The translations under genes and the position numbers were made by a program. From assembly GCF_003590095.1 (NCBI RefSeq), contig NC_039493.1, positions 9,982,001 through 10,046,000 on the forward strand: a DNA stretch of 64,000 nt. The letters are read 5' to 3'. Position 1 is the stretch's first letter. Each line of letters opens with the position of its first letter. Below are positions 25,872-38,700 of this stretch, piece after piece. The notes under the pieces are model-generated. The model saw only the letters and a program-made list of their open reading frames with translations, had not been told where the DNA came from and did not search any database. This DNA comes from Trichoplusia ni. Its lineage: Eukaryota; Arthropoda; Insecta; Lepidoptera; Noctuidae.

Positions 25872-27159
25872 TGGGTGAATTTCAACAGGTCCAAAAAAAT
25901 CTTCATTTCCGTGGATTTTTTATTCTTCAACTTTAGAACAATAAAAAATAGTGTTTTCTCAAGTTTTCGATCAGATATGCAGTTTTGCTTAATATCTAGC
26001 AGATAGCTTAAAAAACTAACGAGATATACAAGATTGAAAATTCCGTGCCACGGCGATGAAACATGCATGCACGGCAATGAAACAGGCGTCCATGGCAATG
26101 AAATGTTATTATAGTGTACAAGAATATTTAAATGATAAAGTTAATCATTGAAACAAAGATAAATACTATTAATTTATACGCAATAATAATAGAATATAAT
26201 GTGTAAAAATCCAGTCACACATGATATTATTTTTATAATATAACTATAAATAGATACATTCCTGTCTAGTGGCGAAACAAACATAAGTCACGGAAATGAA
26301 ACACGTGGCCACGGCAATGAAAGGAAACTGTTTTACAAGGCACGGCGATGATATTTTTTTCATTCCCGTGTATTTTTTTTCATTGCCATAGCAAATTTTG
26401 TCCACGGAAACCACGGAAATGAGAGCACGGCGATGAAAATCAAGGGGTATAATTCAATTTACTAAAAAACTGGTAATAATTCACAGTAATGAACACTTTA
26501 CAAATAAGCTAAATATAAATGGCATTGTATTGAATGCTCAATCGAGATTAAAAACTTATTGAAATAGAAGTTAGACCTATCCACGGCGATGAAAGAAAAA
26601 ATGTCCAGTACCAAAAAAATTGAATACTTTTAATTATAGCTCGAAAACGCAGGCACGTACACACGTCGTTCCTTGTCTAGCCTTTCGACGTTACTTATAT
26701 GCAACGTTTAACGCAAAACGGGAGCGACGCAAAACGTTAGAATATGCAATATTCTCAAATATGTTTAGGACATGGCGATGAAAGGTAGTTCTGGGACAAA
26801 TGGTTTTTTATTAACCATACGTTGTATTGTGTAAATATTTGAATAAATGTATTCCGAGTCAATACTCTAACTATTCACGAACCAAATAAAACTAAGTTTT
26901 AATATAAATAACGATACATTTTTGATCAATGATGACTTTAATACATCAAGGTGAGTCGTGGACAAACACGGCGATGAAAGATTATGTGGTTTAACTTTTT
27001 TTTTTGGAAAACCTATTAATTATATTAATAAAATATTTAGTGCTACAGATAGATTTTTATGTCATCTACCTAAAAAAAAATGTTAGAACATTATAACAAT
27101 GCTTTTTAGTACCGATTTCATCGATGCCACGCAATTTTTGGGTCCGGGAAATTCACCCG
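25872..27159. mobile_element. Non-autonomous TA-flanked element with ~15 internal motif copies
   Basis: The left end TGGGTGAATTTC and the right end GAAATTCACCCG are inverted repeats with 11 of 12 bases matching. Similarity continues imperfectly into a shared GGTCC or GGACCC plus A-run. A TA dinucleotide lies immediately outside both ends (25870-25871 and 27160-27161), as expected for a TA target duplication. The 1288-bp interior has no credible coding frame. It carries a recurring word close to CACGGCGATGAAA. Plus copies start at 26049, 26070, 26091, 26289, 26310, 26341, 26412, 26426, 26582, 26771 and 26967. Minus copies start at 25902, 26358, 26378 and 27116. Irregular spacing argues against a simple tandem array. 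It could be a MITE-like derivative of a Tc1/mariner-type or other TA-targeting transposon whose transposase binds the word; that is inference. Confidence 0.6.
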
Positions 27160-27161
27160 TA

Positions 27162-28925
27162 TAATTATCCTACATAACAAGTTCAACAAATCGTGAGTAG
27201 GCTTTGCTGCAATAAAAATGGAAACTTATTGACTAAGAACAAATAAAACACAGAATAATTCTTCACGTACTATAGCTATTTTCTAAAATCTTATCAGCAG
27301 CAAAAGATGAAAACCGAAACTCATTGTATATTTAACGCTTTTGGGATATACTCGGGTTTCCAGTTTCCTTTTGGTAAAGACCGCTCTCCCTGCTTTTAAA
27401 ACATGCATTATAAAGTTTTGATGCTACATTTAGTTACTATACAGAAATTATTCATCAGAGAGATGATTAAAAAAATGTTTTAATATTTTTTAATCTTGCT
27501 TTTGTGCCAAGAAGCGACTACATTGGTATGCTTTGTGTTAATACTTTAAGTAATAAACTCTTAGCATAAAATGCGTAAATTAATTATTCAGTATCTAGAT
27601 CTAGTCCAATCGTAAAAGTGATACCCAATGCATTTTTTAGCGTTATAATATCTCAATTAGAAAATTCCAACAATATTACTTTACGTTCTCATACTCATCG
27701 CGCAAAACCTCTTCCAAACCCAAAAACTCTTTCCAATTAACAAAAAAAACTCTATAATTGAATCCCGAAAGAATAATCAGCCTTGTAATAGACAATCAAG
27801 TAAGTTAATTAACGGAATGGACACTAAACAACACAGTATATACCTATCTCGTAGATATAGAGACGATCGATCGCCGGCGAGCCAACTTTGATTCATTTAG
27901 ACCTAATCCCCGGCACCCGCTTCCGAACTATCTCATTAACCGCCCAATTTGTTCTCGGATCATGCGAAGACTTTAATCTTGCGGTTTGGCGAGTTGTCGC
28001 ATTCGCTGATGTGTTTTGCGATAACTGTTTGGGCCAATGAACGCTGGGATCATATTCGGACATCAATAAAACAATATAAGTAAAGATTTGTAGGTGCAGA
28101 TAGTGTTGCGTTATTTTTGGTCAAAACGTGATGAAAAACAGCAATGAAATAACCAGTTGCTTTACTTTTGAAGTTGGTTAATAAGAAGGTCACTATACAT
28201 TCGATTACTCTTTGAAATGAAAAGTCAACAACTACTTTTATTCTGTTTTCATAAAAGTACAAAAAAAGGCAAAGAAACAAACACGAAAGTAAAAGCAGTG
28301 ACTATGATATTCGACACTCATTTTATACGTTAAACCTTTTTGCGTAGTAAACCCCACCTAGGTACTAGGCAGGTATTGACGACAGTATTGTGTCGAAGCT
28401 ACTCTCAGCAGAAAACAAAGCCTGTTTCAAAAGCCAGGAATATTTCAAGAAGCACATTGCGACGGCATTCGTAATCGCTATACTTCTGTAATGACCACGT
28501 ACCCGCTACTATATTTTTTACGATCGAGCTCAGTCGCCTCCAATATTACATTTTTACAGCCAAACCATCATAACACGGGTCTATGTTTTCGCAGATAAAT
28601 ATTAGAAAAATCATTTTCCTGTCGGTCGAATGTCGAATGGAACTTGGTAATCAACATGAAATATTTTACTGTTTCTTTATACTGTTATGAACAACACTTG
28701 TTTTTGATTTGTTTTGTTTTATTGGTCATACTTAACTATTTGCTTACTTTTTAGTATCGATTCATATGCTAGCATTTTAAAAACTAGAAACTATGTATTT
28801 TTTAACATTATAGGGCCATCAAACTGCTGACATATAAAACAATAGTTTTTCTCCAACCATAATAATGACAATAACTTTTGCAAAATGTACTCTCTTAATT
28901 ATTCTAAGACATCACTGACAAACGT
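27162..28925. other. Gene-free stretch
   Basis: No supported gene or repeat. The 76-codon minus frame at 28050-28280 shows no motif. Confidence 0.4.
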
Positions 28926-28929
28926 TAAA

Positions 28930-29020
28930 GGAAAACATGGTGATCGATACTCAATACAACCTTCCCTATATCGGACCTCTCCCCATCCCTAAGCCCAGCA
29001 GTGGGACGTCTATACGCTAG
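28930..29020 (+). repeat. LINE-type 3' fragment (CAGCAGTGGGACGT)
   Basis: CCCTAAGCCCAGCAGTGGGA followed by CGTCTATACGC is the short tail typical of lepidopteran non-LTR element 3' ends. Related words occur at 35155 (minus) and 56095 (plus). Confidence 0.5.
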
Positions 29021-29484
29021 TATATTTATTACTTCTTCTAATTAAATAAAGACATTAAAAAAATACTATTAGGTACAGTCAAATACAAACATGGGATTTA
29101 CGAGGTGAACGTTCGTGCCTATCAAAGAATAAAACCACACGTAATTATCCGAAGAGAAAGGGTAATATAAAGTTAGTGGCTTTTAACATGTTGAAGTGTT
29201 CAGCAAACTGCGGTTGTTACCGCGTCAAACTTTCATGTAAACTCACTCGTTCTTATTATACTCGTTCATTCATTCAAAATGGCGACGATTTGAATAATTT
29301 CGAATGAATGATTGAATTTCATGTGGGTAACCATGTAATTTCAAATTTGGCATCATTCTTATTGCATTCGAAATCTATAATCTTTTTCTCATTTTTTCCG
29401 CAATAATTTATATTATAATCCATGTGTCGCGAGAGGTTTCGCAAAATTTCATGTAACATGCACAAAGACACCTAAACAAACTTC

Positions 29485-29545
29485 GAGGATCACACAAATT
29501 CTTATCCTAATCGGGGATCGAAGCCGCGATACATACTCACGGGCC
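29485..29545 (-). repeat. SINE fragment (minus)
   Basis: GAGGATCACACAAATTCTTA and CGGGGATCGAAGCCGCGATA correspond to the region around the B box of the SINE at 60040-60262, in the same orientation. Confidence 0.4.
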
Positions 29546-29549
29546 TGCT

Positions 29550-30125
29550 TACCCCATAAACTATAAACAAGTATTATAATATAGTCTAATCCTATCAAAT
29601 AGCATTCGTCTTGAAGATTCTTCACCTCCATGCTTATGAACGTCTCAAGTTGATTCGGTAATTGTATTCCCAATTATGTCGTTTTGTATCTAGGACTCTT
29701 GTTGAAATCTGATTATCTTAGAATACCCTCTGAAGCTGTTTAATCTGAACGATTAAATTATGTTTCAGTCTGTTTAGATTATTTTTTGAAAATAAATTGC
29801 AAGAAAGAAAATAAGGATAATAGAAAATTTCAATTCTTGAAACTGATCCGCTCTTGCTAAAAAGGTTTATTCTCATTATTCCTATTAACGTTTTTATCGA
29901 TACAAATTGCATTCTCCTTATAAAGACATAATTATTATTATGCATTAAACGACATAATTAATCAGTCTATATCATAACACAACACTAGTTAATCAATGGA
30001 GTAATTGAAATTCCACAAATTGTATCATCTTGAAGATCAATTCACCACTAATTCCCATTAATGACCGAAGAAGGTTAATATAGCCAAAGGACCTTAGGTT
30101 CTACTACCTCGAGTTAAAGTAGTAT
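29550..30125. other. No recognisable feature
   Basis: AT-rich unique-looking sequence. Confidence 0.4.
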
Positions 30126-30135
30126 CAGTATGGTT

Positions 30136-30205
30136 GTAGAAGCGGGACGGCACTATACACAGCGTAGAGCGGCATCTCTCTTACACACGTGCTACAATAC
30201 TAGGT
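30136..30205 (+). repeat. Quasi-palindromic GCGGGAC repeat, copy A
   Basis: GAAGCGGGACGGCACTATAC, ACAGCGTAGAGCGGCATCTC and TCTTACACACGTGCTACAAT give the fullest copy. Loose ATTCCAG and AACTCCA repeats follow at 30270-30330 and may belong to the same element. Confidence 0.5.
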
Positions 30206-31255
30206 ACTTCAAGACGTGTTGGCATGCCCCTTACGGTATTAACTCCGAAATTGTGTTGCTTATTACCAGTGTCTGTTATTCCAGCATTAACTCCACTTTC
30301 AACTCCAGTTCAGCCACTTAGTCCAGTACTCTCTACTAGAAGTACTACAAGACTAAAACACAACAAGGGAAACTACAATAGTTTCCTTTATAAATATTTT
30401 ATTGAACCATAGGTACCGCCTATAATTTCGACTTGACCATTCGTCCAAAATAGGTTGTAGTTGTACTCATGCAGAATGATGGCACTACGTTCGAATTTAA
30501 AACCAATGTTAGCCAATATTGGGCAAACATTTGTTAGGTTGCCAGAAGGCGTAACTTCTTACAACCGTACAAACGGGCAAGCAATGGCGGGTGCATAACA
30601 ACGATGCATGCTTCATGCACGTCCCACTGCGGCGGTTTATGCTACATTATTTCTCGTGCTCTGGTTAATATTCCGACGGTGTCTAGCGAACAACCTCACG
30701 GTGAATACAAATTCTAGACAACCATTCCTAGACTAACTATGAAAAGCTTGGCAAACGACTCAAATGCGTACATAAATTGGCCGAATCGGGAAACAGCAAA
30801 AACTATTGTTGTATCACAATGGCCCGTGTTAGGTTGTGTATGGAGTATTCGTATAATTCTATACCCCGGGATCTAGAAAGCATTTATGTCTAAAATGAAG
30901 CGTAAAACTTTTGATGTAACTGAAAAACCCTGTGTTACTGAACTTGGTATTCAATTGCTCTGGTATTTAGGTGCACAATGTTATTTTTTTGTACTTTTAT
31001 TAGATCCAAATAATGTTAGAAAAGAAGCGAAACGTGACCGTGATATTCGTCGCGTTTCACTTACTTTTTTCACGTTTTATCAGTTTTGAAACACCTTTCA
31101 GTCTTATACCATCACTGTCTCTTTGAAAGTAATAATGTCCCGTCTGATTGCAGCCACAGCTAGTGTCATAGGACACCAACCAGCTGCGCAGGATATATTG
31201 AAGGTAAAACTATGACTATTATACAAAATGTTTTTTTTTTATGACTAGGTCTTTA
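30206..31255. other. No supported gene
   Basis: Short open frames at 30130-30412 and 30886-31089 lack motifs and overlap the repeat material. Confidence 0.4.
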
Positions 31256-31257
31256 CT

Positions 31258-31492
31258 TACTATGACCTCCGTGGTCGAATGGCATACGCACCAGTTTCAA
31301 GGTGTCGCTAGCTCTGAGGTCCCGGGTTCGATCCCCGGTCAATGTAAAAATTCTCATTTTCTACATTGTCTCGGATCTGGGTGTTTGTGGTGTCTTCGTT
31401 GTATCTGAATTCTAAAACACAAGTGCTTTAGCAACTTACTTTGGGCTCAGAACAATGTATGTGATGTTATCCTAATTTATTTATTTATTTGT
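31258..31492 (+). repeat. tRNA-derived SINE, well preserved (plus)
   Basis: An A box (TGGTCGAATGG, 31272-31282) and a B box (GGTTCGATCCC, 31325-31335) are intact, the two parts of an RNA polymerase III promoter. They are followed by a long non-tRNA body (GTCTCGGATCTGGGTGTTTG, ACACAAGTGCTTTAGC, AATGTATGTGATGTTATCC) and a (TTTA)n tail. The ends of the tRNA-like part cannot pair into an acceptor stem, so it is a SINE and not a tRNA gene. Its preserved boxes suggest it is younger than the other SINE pieces here. Confidence 0.75.
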
Positions 31493-31494
31493 AT

Positions 31495-33070
31495 TGTTGG
31501 CATCATATACCGCAATTATTACTTAAAGGCAAGTACCAGCATATCGTAACACAAATAAAATAGTGATACTTACAAACATACATTCCTTCTAAAAAATACT
31601 ATAATAAATAAAACGACTTCTATAAATTACATTCGTTTATTATTTCACATAAATACTAGCCCAGGAGCCGTAGACAAAATAATGCCCGAAGGTCCAAATA
31701 AATTCTTGGAATGGCTTAACAACATCAGTGTCCTAAAATATGCTAGGGGCTATGAAAACTGGATTGTCCACTAACTAGGAATTATGGAAATACTGCAATT
31801 ATAACATGAAATAGGAATTGTATAAAATATTATTCTCCGTATACATTATTTTATGTTGTACTTACTTACCTAATAATTACAAGAATACGAGTTTTTAAGT
31901 TGCTGACATTTAGATAAATTCATTTCAAAAACTTTATTAAAAATCGTCGCAGACAATCAACTTATTATTATACATTTAACTCATTTCATACTTTCACTAT
32001 AATCTAATAAATAAATAATAAAAAAATATTTGCGTTCTTGTTTCACTAATACAATAAAATTGATTCATCAAGAAAAATCTCGTTGAACTACATCGATACT
32101 AAAAACGCTTTAACAAAACTTATGAGTCTCGCGTTCGCAATTTCTCATATCATAATACACTGCAAACATGAAATATATCAAAAGCACAAACTGATAATAA
32201 CTGCTTTACACCTTAATTATTGCACTTACGCGCACTTACTTCATAGATTTATGACTTTTAATACAACACTTACAAACAAAATTATGTTACTTGTTTCATT
32301 AACCAGTGCCCAATAAAATTCTCACTTCATATCGTAATAAACAACGACCGAACGCAAATTAATTCTCATTTATAAGAACAAATTGTTGTTCCGACTTTTG
32401 GAGATTTGCCAACCAAATCAACTTCCCATACAAATTGAAACCCTCGTTATTTAGTGGCATTTAATATTTTTAACGTATCAACTCGAATTCAGTATTCAAA
32501 TGAATTTATAAAAATGCGAATTCCCGTTGCTTTTTGGGAACAGTCAAGAGCGATTGCACAATAATGCGCCAACGGTGCGCAAATGTTTTAACTTGCTTGA
32601 TGTACTTTAAATAGATCAGACGGCACCTTCTTACTAACATTGAGCAATCAAATATACTAAAAATAAAATAAACTATACCTGAATGAAATACAATGAACAT
32701 AAATTGCGTATAGAATCGTCGTAGTGTCACTTGCAAAAAAAATGACTCAAAACAAACAAAAATGTGTGTTTATAATAATAATTCAAAGCGCACACTTTAT
32801 CAACATTTGAGCCTCATGTGAATTGTACAGCAAATACATTAACAGGAACCTATATGGGCAAAAATAATATAATACGTTGATGGCAGGTGATGTTACACGA
32901 AACAAGTTCAAACAACGCCTTGTAAATAATTAACAGCAACGCGGACGGCGCGGTCGCGAATAAAAACGAACCGGACCGCTCCATTTTGTAATAATTTCTT
33001 TAAAAATTTAATTTATAGGCAAAGTTAGCACAGTCGAGTATTAATATTTTATCGTAATTCATGTTGGGTC
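31495..33070. other. No supported gene
   Basis: AT-rich sequence downstream of the lipase terminal exon. The frame at 32083-32316 has no motif. Confidence 0.4.
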
Positions 33071-33542
33071 ACCGTCACCCCTGCGCGAAGGGCGCCTCAG
33101 CATTTGTCCTTAGGTAGTAAATACCATCCTTCCTGAAACGAAACAATGAACGTTGATCTCCAAGATTTAAGCTAATGTTGTTACTGCTTAACAAACGAGT
33201 GTTCTTTGTTTAATTAAACATAGAAGCGACGAAAGTTAACCGTGTTCATGAATACTTAAAATAACCTTCTTTTGTTGTTCGAGTCGGGTTGAAGCGAATT
33301 CTCCTTGAAAGAATGGAGGCCTTCAAATAACAACTAAATTAATGCTAATTAATTGAAACGTAAATATCTAACACTGAGTTTCTCCGAGATATTATTTTAA
33401 TATAGCGAGGCACGACTAACTAAACTTCATTATTACAAGCAAATATAGTATTTCAATACATCTTCATTTGTTAAAGAAACGAAGACATTGTAATTATATG
33501 TGAAATGGTTTTGATGAACGTTAATTATAAATGTTCGTATGT

Positions 33543-33597
33543 ACGGTATTTAAAATCTTCAGTAAATTGTTAAATTTATAAATATAAACACAAAAAT
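33543..33597 (+). repeat. 55-bp direct repeat, copy 1
   Basis: Identical to 35646-35700 except for one T/C difference. It starts ACGGTATTTAAAATCTTCAG. It lies in the last intron of the lipase gene. Confidence 0.85.
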
Positions 33598-35154
33598 GAT
33601 TTTAATAAGCCACTTAGAAACAAACACAAGCAAAAATCAAAGACTGCCATCTAATTATATTACCCTATTGCATTATCAAGCTAAATTTCTGCCGGTATTA
33701 TAACAGCAAAAAATACTCATAAACCAAACATAATACGAATAAAGCCTCGTACTAAATGAGTATGTTAAAGCCGTGGCTTAAATAAAAAGGGTACCTTAAT
33801 CCAACTTACTAGCCTTAAGGTTTTTTACCGGTAGGTAACCTGATTAGTTCCGTAACTTTTAGGGGTTGTTAGCCTCGTGAATAATGGCTACGTTTTGGTA
33901 CCTACTTCTCTTAATGTAACTGGCTTTTTATACATGTCGTTTTATCGGGAAATTGTCGGGTAGGTTCATCATTATACCTAATTTCTTTTAGGTTAGGATG
34001 TTTGTGATTTTGTGGCTAAAAATATTATTGTTTATTTGATATAGATGCCCAGAGTTCCAAGGAAGGGAATAAAATTAAAGATAAAGGCAAAAGTTGAGTA
34101 GTTTTAGTTGTTTATTACCATGAATCGTCACATTGTGTAAAACAGCACCTTAACGTTCTTATCAAAGTTTTATTTTCTGTACGACAAAGGGGTAATACGT
34201 CCAGACAAATATAACACATAAGCCCTTTTTTTGCCGCCACAACTAATTTACACACAATAATTAATTAAAATAAGCTTCAAAGAGCCAAAGTCTGGCTTCT
34301 TATTTAAGGGTGGTCGTCTTACACAACGTTTACAAAACCTAATGGACTCGAATTTTAACCGTAAGCGTTAAACACTTATGAAATAGCCTTCAATAAGAGT
34401 TATGGTTGTCAAATTACAACGTTTATTCCTTCTCTACCGAAGAAGGAATTTGGTTTCATAGTAAACCACCTTCGTGTATTTGACAAAGCATTACGACTTA
34501 GGTTAAACATAATAACTAAAACAGCCTTTAAATGTCCCACTTCTGGGCCAATAAGGCCACTTCCAATGTAGATAAGCATTCTACAATACTCAGCATACTA
34601 GATCCGGTAAGATGTTATAATTGTGTCTTGTACTCACCCGTAATGTATCAAGAAGCCGCCCATGATCAGAGTCTCGCCAGTACCTTCACAGGACCCGTTA
34701 TAGTACAGCTCGTCGTAATCCTTGCACCTGACTGCGGTGAACGGAACCAGGGATGTGATGGACTCCGAGAAGAACATGTGCGCGCGATTGTGGGCGCAAA
34801 AACCTTTAAATTCATGTAAATAAAGGTGAAATTACGAAAGCAACAAGAATGCTTTTGTTTCTGTGTTGGAGTTGGAACCGACCCCTATTACAATATGCGG
34901 AAAGTATTTGTATGCGTGGATATGGATATAGGAAAGTCGCTTTGGAGCTGACAGCAGGCAAAAATTAGTAGTTAATATTCTTGAAACTAACGTTTGATTT
35001 AAAGCGCCTTTTGCTGGCTATTTACTTCACTGGATATCTACAGGTGTTAAATCAACTCACTCAAACCGTAAAAACAGCGCTATTATCTTAGAAGTAAATA
35101 CATATAGCCATAGTGGCTTCCACTTTGGGTTTTCCAGCCAATTATGATTGAGAT

Positions 35155-35205
35155 CATCCTTTAGTAGCCTTTAGTAGTCCACTGCTGGACATAGGCCTAC
35201 CCTAA
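35155..35205 (-). repeat. LINE-type 3' fragment (minus)
   Basis: TAGTCCACTGCTGGACATAG followed by GCCTAC is the inverted form of the CAGCAGTGGGAC-type tail. It lies in a lipase intron. Confidence 0.5.
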
Positions 35206-35645
35206 TGTTTGAGCTTCTAATTGATTGACATCAATTATAAGTTTATTTTTCAGCATTTCAAGGGCAGAAAACTAGTCATAACCGGAGAAAAAGCTTGAAT
35301 TATTATTGAAGTGCTATTGTTTCTTAGAACCTAAACAAAAGCCATTAATTAATCTTAATAAGAAGTGCAACGGCGTTCAATAACGAACGTTAATGGCTAG
35401 CTGCTTTTGACGTAAGACCTTAATGTAATAAAAGCTTGTTGCAATTTGTAGCAAAAGGCCGTTAATTGAAAACTTTGATAACATTAATACGATGTCACAC
35501 TTCAAGAGCTGTAAGTATATTTTTTTTGCAGAAATAACCATTTCTTACCATTAATGTAATTATTTCGTATCTTTATGAAGAAATTGCAAATCCAAAATAC
35601 GATCGCCTACGATCACAAAAAGAAAGGCATATGCTTCATGAATGA

Positions 35646-35700
35646 ACGGTATTTAAAATCTTCAGTAAATTGTTAAATCTATAAATATAAACACAAAAAT
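35646..35700 (+). repeat. 55-bp direct repeat, copy 2
   Basis: Second copy of the 33543-33597 sequence, same orientation, about 2.1 kb away. The pair flanks the lipase exon at 34638-34803. Confidence 0.85.
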
Positions 35701-38700
35701 TTATTCTTCAATATTAAAAAAAATAATATTCAGGTATAAGTCAGGTAATATACCTATAGGTTATGAGTTTTACCTCTGAAATCAGTACCGCAGCCAGGTT
35801 GTCGTATGCCCCCATTCGGATAGAAGTCTATGTGTCCTAGGGGCGACATGAAGCCAAGATACCCCCCACAGGTATGTATAACCTCGACGTGACGAGCGTC
35901 ATGTTTATCCAGTCTGGCATCCTTGTTGCCAATGCTGAAGAGCGGCAACGCTGGATCAAGTCCTGAATAAAAAAATAAGCATATTGGGGAAAAATAAGAT
36001 AAAATATGAAAAGGTTATAAAGAGTAAAAAAAAATAATCCGTCTGGTAAAAAAATAAAAAAAAAATTGAACGTATATTTGCCTATAACTGAACAATAAAA
36101 ATTGATCACGATAAACTACTTTAGAGTTTAGAAGGCTAAGGGGTGCTATCGATCTTCGGGGTCGTTATTATGCCATCGCAAAAATTGGACACTGAAGAAC
36201 TAATTCGATTAATTTATGTTTTGCTGGCAAAAAAATATATGTAGCTTCTATTATCATACTGGAAGCATTAACCAGCAATGGGATGGTAGGTACAGATTGA
36301 TGAAGGCTAAGAGGTATTCTTCGTATCAAATTTTTATTTTCGAAAGTATCTACTTGAGTTAAGAGAATTTTTATATTTATTTTCCAAGTATTTATAGAAA
36401 ATCACACTTCTGAACTTTAAGTATTATAATAAGTTTCAAGTTACAACTCATTTGTCTGTCAGACAATTTAAGGTTATAGTGTCATAGACTTTTTAATAAC
36501 TAAGGTGAACTAAGGGTATGTATAACTAGAACTAAGGGTAACGATGTAGATGTCCAAACGCAGTTTTCTTTTTTATTAAATATTGAATAACATTTGAAGA
36601 ATATTATGGAGTCGTTTAGTAAAATAAATATCTCGACGATATTTACATTAAAACTACGGTTACGTAAAAGTTGGTAAAGGTAAATTTAAAGATAATAGAC
36701 GTTTTTGGGTCTAGCAATTATCATAATAATACATTATCAGAACAGGCATTTAGAATTATCTAGACCACAAGTGTGCAATGAAATCGCAGAGCGCATGCCG
36801 GCTACCGATACACGCCAGCTCTTAGTCCTAGCTTACGACATCCATGCAAAGTAATGGAGTGGTCTGCTTAAGCCGAAGCCAAAGCAAGCCATTCTGAATC
36901 TAATACACCGACTAATTTAAATAATGACTGAAACGACGATAAAGCAGTATTCATATTATCAAGGAACAAAACAAAGGGAGTGGTACACAACAACCGCTAG
37001 AATTAAACTAACAATAGCGACTAATTTGTTGCGGTTTTGTTATAAAAGCCAACAGAATCGGCTGCGTAAACACCTAAACATTTAACGCAGAATGGGGAGT
37101 TAAAATTGCCAAATTATTTCCCATAAGCACGCAATTAAGGGGCAGTATATTTTCCCTTCCCATTGTCTTACATCGAGTTCGTTAGGTTTAGGGTATATAC
37201 AGAAACCGTTTGAACTCCAATATGATGAGGTAGCTTTATGAATATCTGGGGCAATAAAATGGGTAGAGGCTATATATGATAATTTACCTGTTATAGTATC
37301 AATAGGACCCTTTTTGACGTAAGCTCCTGCTATACCGACGACGTGGGCTCCTAGAACTATGTCCTATAAGATGAACGTCATCCATAGAAACTCCTTCCCT
37401 TATGAGAAAATTTAGGAATTCGGTGAGGAGGCGACCGACCGAAGCTACATTATAACTGGCTAAGATATAATTGACGTTGGCTGCTACGCCCCAATCAAGA
37501 ACGATTATATTCAAATCGCTTACATTGAGGTAGGCTGAAACACAAAAATAATAAGTTAATTGTAAGCTATAACAAAAGGTAATTATTTTCCGGTCCCCAA
37601 GATTACTTTTCTTGGCAATTAAGAAAGTTACTGGAAGGATTTTTTGTTTTACGGAATAAAAACGCGGAAGGATCTCTTAAGGGTGAGAGCAACAAGAGCA
37701 CTCCATAGTGGGACGAGACGAACACAAAGTATGGTAGTATGAACATGAATCTAAACGGTATGGGGGTAAAAAAGAAGGAAGAAGTAGCAAATAAGAGTAG
37801 GTATTGACGCAATGTTCACGAGTTTCTTGAATACTATAAAGATGCTCCTCTCACCAAGTAACATTTCTGCAATGGTAAGCGTCAACACAAAACACATTTC
37901 ATTTCGATTATACACGTGACAATTAACTGTCATCTACATACGTTTGAGGGTAATATCATAATCGATACTATCTAAGTCCTTTTGCTAGATGGGCTCGGCA
38001 GATATCGAACTTTATCAAGAATATCATTATACAAACGCCCGTGAACTTAAAAAACCTTTAAATTCATATTTTGCGAGGTTAAACAAGTTATTCTTATGTA
38101 CAAGTTTCAGTAAATACCTCTTAAGATTATTAATAGAAACAACATCAAAGAGTTATTCGAGTATTACATTTAAGATACAATAGCCTGATTTACCAAATTA
38201 TATTTTTTTATGTACTGGACCTTCTTTGATAGACATTGGGCATAGGACTTTCTCCTCATGATTAAGCCAACCATTGAGATAACACCTTAACTTTTTTTGC
38301 TAAAAATCGAAGTTGGTGACATATTTGGTCTATTTACCGATAGGAATTTCGTCCAACATACCGTGAGCACATCACATCCATACAAAAAGGCTCATTTTAA
38401 TACATTTTTAAGTCATACTCTTTACACGCATTACAAACGCTACGAAACAATACGATATGCCGAAAGGCGGCGTTAACGTTTCGTCATACTGTCTATAGCA
38501 ATCTACTTTCGTGAGTGAGTACATGGTGCGAATTTTAATATGGTTACTATTGTAACTGACTACATCTGACGCATGTACGGAACCTGCTTACTAATTATAA
38601 AAATAAACTTTAATTTTTTCTTTAAATCATACCATTCTAATATAGACAGCGTGGAAGACGAACAATGAATGAAAATTCGGTCTTTTCTTAGGCAAACATT

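Noticed and set aside
25872..27159. CRISPR-like array from the repeated 13-base word
   Set aside because: Eukaryotic DNA, short variable words on both strands with irregular spacing and terminal inverted repeats; not a CRISPR.
31263..31340. Apparent tRNA gene with good A and B boxes
   Set aside because: No acceptor-stem pairing, and a SINE body with a (TTTA)n tail follows, so it is a tRNA-derived SINE.
34532..34819. 95-codon plus-strand open frame
   Set aside because: It is the antisense of the lipase exon carrying the catalytic His.
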